Origin: Brachyspira pilosicoli
GTDB taxonomy: Bacteria; Spirochaetota; Brachyspiria; Brachyspirales; Brachyspiraceae
Reading direction: 5' to 3'
Length of the DNA: 64,000 nt
NCBI RefSeq assembly: GCF_008016535.1
Contig: NZ_SAXY01000045.1
Coordinates: forward strand, 1-64,000
Part shown: positions 1-6,235 of the stretch, piece by piece
Position numbering within the stretch: position 1 is the first letter of the stretch
Layout: each line of letters opens with the position of its first letter
Position numbers and translations under genes: made by a program
The notes under the pieces: model-generated
Told to the model about the DNA's origin: nothing
Database searches by the model: none
Seen by the model: only the letters and a program-made list of their open reading frames with translations

Positions 1-204
1 AAGAGTACACGGCATAGACGAAAGAGAATTTTATTCACGATTAAATAAAAATATCACAGTAGAATTATTGAGAGAAAAATTAAAAGAATATACACATTTT
101 TATAACAATCAAAGATTGATTTCTTCGTTATTGTATATTACAATCAAAGAAAGAATCAAAAATATTATAGCAAGTAAAAGTACAATATCTATGGCTCCAT
201 GACA
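1..204 (+). mobile_element. 3' end of an IS481-type insertion sequence
   Basis: This is the right end of an insertion sequence cut by the window edge. It aligns base for base with 61567-61770 of the intact copy, with three adjacent differences (131-133 read TTG, the intact copy GGT). It ends with the same CATGACA terminus, so the right inverted repeat is complete. The left part and any target duplication lie outside the window. Confidence 0.9.
2..202 (+). CDS. IS481-type transposase, C-terminal fragment (cut by window edge)
   Basis: These are the last 66 codons of a DDE transposase. The reading frame begins at RVHGIDEREF, just after the catalytic glutamate of the family, and ends at TGA 200-202 inside the right terminal repeat, exactly as in the intact copy. 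One residue differs: SLLYIT here against SLGYIT in the intact copy. The gene is partial only because the window starts inside it, so whether this copy is functional cannot be judged. Confidence 0.85.
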   Translation, partial: RVHGIDEREFYSRLNKNITVELLREKLKEYTHFYNNQRLISSLLYITIKERIKNIIASKSTISMAP

Positions 205-253
205 ATATATATACGACAAAAATAAAAACAACAAAAAAGAATAGTTATAAAAA

Positions 254-1129
254 TTATCTATTATCAGGGTCAAATCTCTGTAAAAGCCTTATTAAAAAGT
301 ATGCTGCCAAAAACATTATAGTACATAAAGCCCATTCAATGCCTTTTGGCATACCGGGAAAGACCTGTATAATAGAGCCTAATACAAAACCTGATATTAT
401 CAAATAAGAAGATTTCACATAATGCTCCATCCAATATTCAAGCAGTTTTGTAGTAAGCACAACCCCTAAAATGCTTCCTATAGCTAAGGGAATTAAATAT
501 GGAAAATACAGATTATGAACGGCGTCAATAGTCTCTTTATATATTCCCAAAAGCAAAAACATATATGACACGCTTATACCCGGAAGTATCATCGCAATTG
601 CTGCAATTAACCCTGCAACTACAAGTATAAAATACATAAATGTTTCACTTCTATTGCCGTTTCCACTAAAAAAGCCTTCTGGTATTATGGATATTAAATA
701 TACTACAAGAGCCCCTAATAAAATATATACAATGCTTAAAAAATCGAATTTATAAGATTTGGTTTTGTTATATACTGTATTAAAGCCGCCAAGTGCCGCC
801 CCCATAAAAAAGAAAGAAGAAACTGTATAATATTTTTCGATTAAGTTTGATAAAGGCTTTGAAATTATAACCATTCCCAAAAGAGAACCAACACAAAAAA
901 ATATTAAAAATAAAAAGTTGAGTTTATTTTTTGAAAGATAGTTTTCATTCTTTGAAAAAGTTAGTATGCCGCTTAAAGAAGCTATTAATTTATCGTATAT
1001 TCCAAGTATCATAGCCATAGTGCCGCCGCTGAAACCCGGTACAAGCATTGAAGCCCCTATTATAAAGCCTTTAATAATTGTGTATATATAATTGCCTATA
1101 ATTTTCATAATTTTTAATAAACCTCTCAT
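254..1129 (-). CDS. DUF368 membrane protein (PopT-like, candidate undecaprenyl-phosphate transporter)
   Basis: A polytopic inner-membrane protein of about 291 residues with roughly eight to ten hydrophobic segments. It carries two family signatures, VPGFSGGTMAMILGIYD near residue 32 and LPGISVSYMFLLLGIYKE near residue 183, an internal repeat typical of DUF368. Known of the family: DUF368 proteins (PopT) have been implicated in recycling the lipid carrier undecaprenyl phosphate across the membrane. The function here is by family only. The ATG at 1127-1129 is chosen over a TTG one codon upstream; neither has a clear Shine-Dalgarno, and an internal ATG at 1106-1108 is possible. It ends 49 bp from the IS remnant and stands alone on the minus strand. 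Confidence 0.85.
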   Translation of the reverse strand: MRGLLKIMKIIGNYIYTIIKGFIIGASMLVPGFSGGTMAMILGIYDKLIASLSGILTFSKNENYLSKNKLNFLFLIFFCVGSLLGMVIISKPLSNLIEKYYTVSSFFFMGAALGGFNTVYNKTKSYKFDFLSIVYILLGALVVYLISIIPEGFFSGNGNRSETFMYFILVVAGLIAAIAMILPGISVSYMFLLLGIYKETIDAVHNLYFPYLIPLAIGSILGVVLTTKLLEYWMEHYVKSSYLIISGFVLGSIIQVFPGMPKGIEWALCTIMFLAAYFLIRLLQRFDPDNR

Positions 1130-1220
1130 CAATTTCTAAATACATAATTTTTATACTTTATTTTGGAAAGTGATAATATATTAACAAACAATTTTAATCA
1201 AGTATTTTTATGTAGAGGTG

Positions 1221-1249
1221 TTGACATAAAATTATAGATTTGCTATAAT
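1221..1249 (+). promoter_or_regulatory. Consensus sigma-70 promoter upstream of the heptamer array
   Basis: TTGACA at 1221-1226 and TATAAT at 1244-1249 are separated by exactly 17 bp: a full match to the housekeeping consensus. It points right, toward the lipoprotein at 1562. Transcription would start near 1256, giving a leader of about 300 nt that contains the 10-copy heptamer repeat. Inferred from sequence only. Confidence 0.75.
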
Positions 1250-1301
1250 TTCCTATATGATTAAGATTAAATTATTTAGTATTTCATCAATGAGCTTAAC
1301 T

Positions 1302-1371
1302 CTCACAGCTCACAGCTCACAGCTCACAGCTCACAGCTCACAGCTCACAGCTCACAGCTCACAGCTCACAG
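1302..1371 (+). repeat. Heptamer tandem repeat, 10 perfect copies
   Basis: CTCACAG is repeated ten times without error over 70 bp. It lies in the 429-bp gap between the DUF368 gene and the lipoprotein, downstream of a consensus promoter, so it should be transcribed as leader RNA. Perfect short arrays like this are usually length-variable between strains. A reading frame through it (ATG at 1290, LTAHSSQ period) has no ribosome site and stops at 1374-1376. The rest of the gap (1372-1561) shows only AT-rich DNA and the ribosome site of the next gene (AAGGAG, about 1550). Confidence 0.95.
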
Positions 1372-1561
1372 CATAATTCTCTAAAAAAATATTATCAATT
1401 ATTAAATACACTTTTATATTTTGTATTGCAATCTTTTGCTAGGTTAATCAATTCTATTAAAACAATTATTCACACTAAAGCATATCACTTTACTTTTTAG
1501 TTTCGCAATTAAGCATTAGCAATAATGTTTAAATACACAAATTATTAAAAAGGAGTTCAAC

Positions 1562-2071
1562 ATGAACAAAAAGATTTTATCAATATTTGTAATGATAATG
1601 GCTTTATCATTATTCGGCGTAAGTTGTAGTAATGAGGATTCTACAGGAACAGGAGGAAACAACTCAGACGGATCAGGTACACCTACACCTACCCCTACAC
1701 CTACACCGCTAACAAAAGAAGAAGTAGTTAAGTTTCAAGGAAGATGCTCGACGAAGGAAGGAGCAAATAAAGTAAGCGGTGATGCTAGTATGCCAAAATC
1801 AACTGGATCAGATTTTACAATTAATGCAGACGGCAGTATCAAAGATAAAGTTACTCAGCAAACAATAAGTTTAGATAAAATTAATAAAGTATCTGATAAT
1901 GTATTTGAATTTACTTTTGAAGTTACACAAGAAGGAGTAAAAAAGACTTTAAAACATAAAGTTGATTTTACAGATAATAATGCTCCTAAATGTACTTTAG
2001 TATTGACTAGGGAAGGTCAAGGGCAATCAGCTTCGGCTACTTATGAAGGAACATTAACGAAAATGAAATAA
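1562..2071 (+). CDS. Lipoprotein with Thr-Pro linker, unknown function
   Basis: A 169-residue predicted lipoprotein. The signal peptide runs from residue 1 to about 21 and ends in the lipobox FGVSC, with Cys22 the lipidated residue. A Gly/Ser/Asn stretch and a tract of TP dipeptides (near residues 40-49) form a flexible linker. The rest is a small polar, probably beta-rich domain with two cysteines (CST near 57, KCTL near 145). No named family is recognised. The start is supported by AAGGAG 6-8 nt upstream. Upstream lie the consensus promoter and the heptamer array. The TP codons are themselves repeated hexamers (ACACCT-like), so linker length may vary. Confidence 0.75.
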   Translation: MNKKILSIFVMIMALSLFGVSCSNEDSTGTGGNNSDGSGTPTPTPTPTPLTKEEVVKFQGRCSTKEGANKVSGDASMPKSTGSDFTINADGSIKDKVTQQTISLDKINKVSDNVFEFTFEVTQEGVKKTLKHKVDFTDNNAPKCTLVLTREGQGQSASATYEGTLTKMK

Positions 2072-2111
2072 TATATTAATAAAAGCCTGTCTTAATATTT
2101 ATTAGGGAGGG

Positions 2112-2981
2112 CTTAAAAAAACTATTTATGTAGATATAAACCTAAACAGATTAAATGCATATTTTATAAATATTAATGATATAATAAAAACTCTCTCTTT
2201 AGAAAATCAAAACATAGTTGGGGGCGAAACTTATGAAGGAGTTTATAAATATGGAATAAGAACTAAGGGAGAGTTTAAAAATATAAATGATATAGAAAAT
2301 GTAGTAGTAGCTTTAAAAAATAATATATATCCTGTAAAAATAAGAGATATAGCAAATGTGTATGAATATTATGATGATGAAGCTGAGATAGTTAGAATTA
2401 ATGGTCAAAAGGCAGTAAGTGTAGCTATAACTAAAGAATCTGGTGCTAATATCATACAAATATCAAGAGATGTTAATAAAAGATTAGAAACAATGGATTT
2501 GCCTTATGGAGTATATTATAAAATATTATTCAATAGCTCTGATACAATAAATAACTCAATAAAAAATGTAATAAGTACAATATGGCAAGGGGCTTTAATA
2601 TTCCTTTATATCAGTGGGGAAACTTTAAACGTATATAGTGCAATAGGTATTATAATGCTTATTGGTATAGTTGTAAACAATGGAATAGTTTTAATAGATT
2701 ATATGAATAAAGTTGTACTAGAAGAAAATATTTCTTGGAATGAATCAGCTTTAAGAGCCTGTAAGAGAAGATTAAAACCTGTGCTTATGACTTCTTTAAC
2801 TACTATTTTGGGTATGCTTCCTATGATGCTAAAAATAGGAAACGGCACAGAGATGTATAAACCATTGGCTACTGCAGTTTGCGGAGGGCTTTTATTTTCT
2901 ACAGTGTTTACTCTTATAATAATACCAACTGTATATTCAAGTTTTAGAAATAGATTTGATATAAAAAGAAAATACGATTAA
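2112..2981 (+). pseudogene. RND efflux permease remnant with large internal deletion
   Basis: An open frame from 2112 to the stop at 2981 reads as pieces of an AcrB/MexB-type pump. The part upstream of the ATG at 2358 is in frame and also homologous (YVDINLNRLNAY, SLENQNIVGG), so the original gene began further upstream and has lost its 5' end. Residues up to about FNSSDTINNSIKNVIS match the porter domain and entry to TM2 of the N-terminal half. What follows (SGETLNVYSAIGIIMLIGIVVNNGIVL) matches the late C-terminal half. The central several hundred residues are missing and the frame is kept across the junction near 2580-2610. About 290 codons remain of a normal 1000 or more. No membrane-fusion or outer-membrane partner is nearby. 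Confidence 0.85.
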
Positions 2982-3077
2982 TAAAAATAAAATTCACTCT
3001 AGTTAACATACTTCATCAATTTATAAATAAAACTTTCGATAATTATTAAACTACTATATTATTAAAAGGGTTTGTTT

Positions 3078-4001
3078 ATGGAAAATCAATTAAAAAGAGT
3101 AGAGGCTAATGAGCTAGAAAATATATTAGAAGAGTTTGCTGATTATTTACAAACTTTGAATTATGCTGCTCATACAATCAATAGTTATACTAAAGACTTA
3201 AAAGAATATATCAAATTTTTGGAAGATAATGATATAGACTTTAATGATGCTACTCACTACACTATAAGAGATTATTTTGCATCATTAAAAAATAAAAAAT
3301 TAAAAAATGCAACAACTTCAAGACATCTTTCATCTATAAAAAAGTTCTATAAATATTTAATAAGAAACGGCTACTCCGATAAAACAAGAATAATAAATAT
3401 GAAAAGTCCAAAAAGAGAAGAACATATAGCTAAGTTTTTATCGCTTAATGATATAGATAAAATATTAGAAATAGATGATGATAATGATTTTACTATTATA
3501 AGAGATAAAATGATGGCCATATTTATGTATGCTATAGGTTTAAGGGCATCAGAATTAATATCTATTAAACTTAATATGATGCATAAGGGTTCTACAACTT
3601 TAAGAATACTTGGTAAAGGTTCGAAGGTGAGAGAGATACCATTAATTCCCATGATATATGATAATTGGGATTTATATATGCAAAAAAGGGCAATTATACA
3701 AAGAGAATATGGTTCTGATAATAATTATTTATTTGTAAATAGATTTGGAAAACCTATAAGCGATAGAAGCGTTAGAAATTCAATGAAAAGACTTATGAGA
3801 ATGGCTAATATTAGTATAGATTTCTCTCCTCACACTTTAAGGCATACATTTGCCACACATCTTTTAAATAATGATGCCGAAATTAGAGGTGTTCAAGAAT
3901 TACTAGGTCATGAAAGCATATCAACAACTCAAAGATATACTCATGTTACAAATGATAGGCTTTTTGAAGTATACAATAGAGCACATCCGCATTCAAAATA
4001 A
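3078..4001 (+). CDS. Tyrosine recombinase, XerC/XerD family
   Basis: A 307-residue site-specific recombinase, the usual Xer length. The N-terminal SAM-like core-binding domain covers about residues 13-100 (FADYLQTLNYAAHTINSYTK). The catalytic domain follows, with Arg in GLRASELIS, the box II motif HTLRHTFATHLL, LGHESISTTQRYTH with the nucleophilic Tyr, and a Lys in the GKGSKVREIP hairpin. Known role: resolution of chromosome dimers at dif with FtsK. The ATG at 3078 is preferred over the in-frame TTG at 3072 because AAAAGGG (3064-3070) lies 7 nt upstream. It stands alone without integron or phage genes, which favours a housekeeping Xer protein. Whether it is XerC, XerD or a single-component XerH-like enzyme cannot be told here. 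Confidence 0.9.
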   Translation: MENQLKRVEANELENILEEFADYLQTLNYAAHTINSYTKDLKEYIKFLEDNDIDFNDATHYTIRDYFASLKNKKLKNATTSRHLSSIKKFYKYLIRNGYSDKTRIINMKSPKREEHIAKFLSLNDIDKILEIDDDNDFTIIRDKMMAIFMYAIGLRASELISIKLNMMHKGSTTLRILGKGSKVREIPLIPMIYDNWDLYMQKRAIIQREYGSDNNYLFVNRFGKPISDRSVRNSMKRLMRMANISIDFSPHTLRHTFATHLLNNDAEIRGVQELLGHESISTTQRYTHVTNDRLFEVYNRAHPHSK

Positions 4002-4022
4002 AATATACAAATATAAAATTAC

Positions 4023-4051
4023 TTGATTTTTTGGAATCTTTTTTATATAAT
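4023..4051 (+). promoter_or_regulatory. Sigma-70 type promoter for the foldase gene
   Basis: TTGATT (4023-4028) and TATAAT (4046-4051) with a 17-bp spacer, ending 45 bp before the start codon at 4097. The position and spacing fit transcription of the foldase gene and the small gene behind it. Confidence 0.6.
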
Positions 4052-4096
4052 TAACATATTAAAGTTAATTAATAAAAAATCTTTGAGGATAAATAA

Positions 4097-5560
4097 ATGT
4101 CATCTAATAAAAAAATAGTAATCAAAAAAAAGAGTCCTGTAGTTAAAACTTTGCAATGGCTTGGAGTATCTGCTGTATCCATTTTACTTATAGTATATTT
4201 TTTGGTAATAGATACTAGAGGAAGTCAGAAAACGCCTACTATAGGTTCTGTTAATGGTACTCCTATATACTATACTTCTACAAGTCCTTATGGTAAAGCT
4301 TTTAGAGAGATAGAAAATTATTATCAGCAATTTGGAATACCAATGAATGCTGATATATATGCCAATATAGAAGATTTAGCTTTTAGAAGAGCTGTTACTA
4401 CTATACTTTTAGATGATTTAGCAGCAAAAAATATAACTGTAAGCGATAAAATAATACTTCAATATATGCAAAGCCAATTTATAGACAGCAATGGTAATTA
4501 TAACCAAATGGCTTATGATGCTTTTATTAAAAATACTCCTCAATCAGAAAAAATTAGAATAGAAAAAGATTTAAAAGAAACTGTTATGGCTCAAACTATA
4601 GCTTTAGAGTTATTTAATAGTGTAAAAATTAATTCTTTAGAACTAGAAAGAGAATATATAAAAAATTATACCAAAAGAGATATTGAAATGCTTTATATAG
4701 ATGCTTCTGAAATAGCAAAAAATGCTGATATACTTGAAGCGGATATTGACAAATATTTTACTGATAATAAAACTAATTTTGTACAGGCTGATATATCTTG
4801 GATACTTCTTGCTAATGCTAAAGAAGCAGAAAATGTTTATAAGACACTTAAAAATGACATTAGTTTATTTGATAAAACTGTAGCAGAAAAAAGTATTTAT
4901 ACAAATGACTATCATTTAGGATATGTTACAAGAATGGAAATTGATAAAAATATAGCAGATAGAGTATTTACAAACACACAAACTAATATTTTACTTTCTC
5001 CTATTAATGTTAATGGCGTTTATTATGTTGTATTAGTTAATGATATAAGACTTCCTGAAAAATATACAGATGTTAATTCTGGTGTTTTAAGAGACAGTTA
5101 TTTAAATGACAATCTTAAAATATTAGTTGAAGCAGAAAAATCTAAACAAGTAGAAGTATTAAAAAATGCTGTTTCAAACAACAATAATTTTGCTGCTTTA
5201 AATAATAATGGTAATATTAAATACTATAAATCTTCAGCACCATTTTCTTATGCTCAAGGTTTAGTAAATGCGACTGATGGAAATATTATACCGGATTCAT
5301 CTACTCCTATATTTAATAGTACAGTATTTTCTTTGAATGTTGGCGATAAAAGTGAGGTTATAAAATTAAATAATGGCGCTGCTGTTATAAAAGTTTTATC
5401 AGAAGAGAAGGCAGATTTAAATAGGCTAGCATCATTAGATACAGCTCAAAAAAATACTGCCAAAAGAGAATTATTAAATGCAACTGTTGCTAATATTTCA
5501 ATAGAATGGGAAAATAGAAGTATAGAAGATGCAAGAATAAAAAGGCACAAAATAAGATAA
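4097..5560 (+). CDS. Membrane-anchored SurA/PpiD-like peptidyl-prolyl isomerase
   Basis: A 487-residue protein with a lysine-rich cytoplasmic tail (IVIKKKSPVVK), one transmembrane helix at about residues 18-38, and a long extracytoplasmic part. That part opens with a SurA-N-like chaperone segment (SVNGTPIYYTS to about residue 210, with DLAAKNITVSDKIILQYM) followed by a parvulin-like region (DISWILLANAKEAENVYKTL). The architecture is that of PpiD/PrsA-type foldases acting on proteins crossing the inner membrane. Parvulin active-site residues are not clearly conserved by eye, so chaperone activity is more certain than isomerase activity. A good promoter precedes it, and the 106-residue gene follows 15 bp downstream. 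Confidence 0.75.
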   Translation: MSSNKKIVIKKKSPVVKTLQWLGVSAVSILLIVYFLVIDTRGSQKTPTIGSVNGTPIYYTSTSPYGKAFREIENYYQQFGIPMNADIYANIEDLAFRRAVTTILLDDLAAKNITVSDKIILQYMQSQFIDSNGNYNQMAYDAFIKNTPQSEKIRIEKDLKETVMAQTIALELFNSVKINSLELEREYIKNYTKRDIEMLYIDASEIAKNADILEADIDKYFTDNKTNFVQADISWILLANAKEAENVYKTLKNDISLFDKTVAEKSIYTNDYHLGYVTRMEIDKNIADRVFTNTQTNILLSPINVNGVYYVVLVNDIRLPEKYTDVNSGVLRDSYLNDNLKILVEAEKSKQVEVLKNAVSNNNNFAALNNNGNIKYYKSSAPFSYAQGLVNATDGNIIPDSSTPIFNSTVFSLNVGDKSEVIKLNNGAAVIKVLSEEKADLNRLASLDTAQKNTAKRELLNATVANISIEWENRSIEDARIKRHKIR

Positions 5561-5575
5561 AATAGGGGGGATTTT

Positions 5576-5896
5576 ATGTTTGATAATAACGTTCATTATA
5601 TAAGAAAAGAATTAGAATCTATATACAATGTTGTAGTAGAGAATTTGGGCAAAGAGTTATTAAGCAAAGAGATAAAAAAACTTGAATACGAGCCAAAATT
5701 AGACAGAATTAATATAAATGATTTTATTTTTATAAGACTTACATTTGAAAATAAAGAAGACCATAAAGAATTATTTTATGAGATATATATAGAAGATGAA
5801 AACGGCAATGCCTTAGAAAACTCAATGATAAATGTAGAGCGTCCTTTCTCTAATCTTGTAGATAAAATTGATTATCTTATAAAACTAGATTATTAA
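5576..5896 (+). CDS. Small acidic protein of unknown function
   Basis: A 106-residue, charged, apparently soluble protein without signal peptide or membrane segment. The ribosome site is very strong (TAGGGGGG, 5 nt or so before the ATG). It starts 15 bp after the foldase gene, so the two are probably cotranscribed. Predicted alternation of helix (residues 5-35) and strands (FIFIRLTFEN, LFYEIYIEDENGN) suggests a small alpha/beta fold. No family is recognised. The 339-bp gap after it (5897-6235) holds AT-rich DNA with one hairpin (6038-6060) and nothing coding that I can support. Confidence 0.65.
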   Translation: MFDNNVHYIRKELESIYNVVVENLGKELLSKEIKKLEYEPKLDRININDFIFIRLTFENKEDHKELFYEIYIEDENGNALENSMINVERPFSNLVDKIDYLIKLDY

Positions 5897-6037
5897 TTAT
5901 TTTAAGTATAGATTTTCAAATATTGTACTTGTTTCAATAGTATATTAATAAACATTTATAGTATTTTTATTTATAATTATAGCTAGTTAGTTAAGTAAGT
6001 AATAAAAAATATTTTTAATTGAAAGTTAAGTCTTTTG

Positions 6038-6060
6038 CTTCTTTGCGGCATAAAAAGAAG
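6038..6060. repeat. Intergenic hairpin CTTCTTT/AAAGAAG with GCGGC loop
   Basis: CTTCTTT (6038-6044) pairs with AAAGAAG (6054-6060) around a GC-containing loop (GCGGCATAA). It lies between convergent genes and resembles the hairpin at 14506-14528 and the GCGGCGGG elements near 10.0 and 14.6 kb. It looks like a member of a dispersed intergenic repeat family and is not followed by a T-run. Confidence 0.45.
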
Positions 6061-6235
6061 TGAGTGAAAATCCATTCAAATATTTCAAATTAAAAAAATT
6101 AATAGAATATAGTTGTTTAGATATCTAATAATACGATTAATTATTTAATATATAAAAAATTATTTATATAATTAAAAGTAATAAAACATTTCTTAATAAT
6201 TTAATCTATATGTTTTAGTGTAGTATCAATAGCTT

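Noticed and set aside
1290-1376. Short reading frame through the heptamer array (LTAHSSQ repeats)
   Set aside because: It has no ribosome site, stops after 28 codons, and its frame depends on repeat number. Better seen as non-coding leader.
2072-2120. Terminator after the lipoprotein
   Set aside because: AAGCCTGTCTTAA and TTAGGGAGGGCTT can pair only with several G-U pairs and a mismatch and are followed by A's, not T's.
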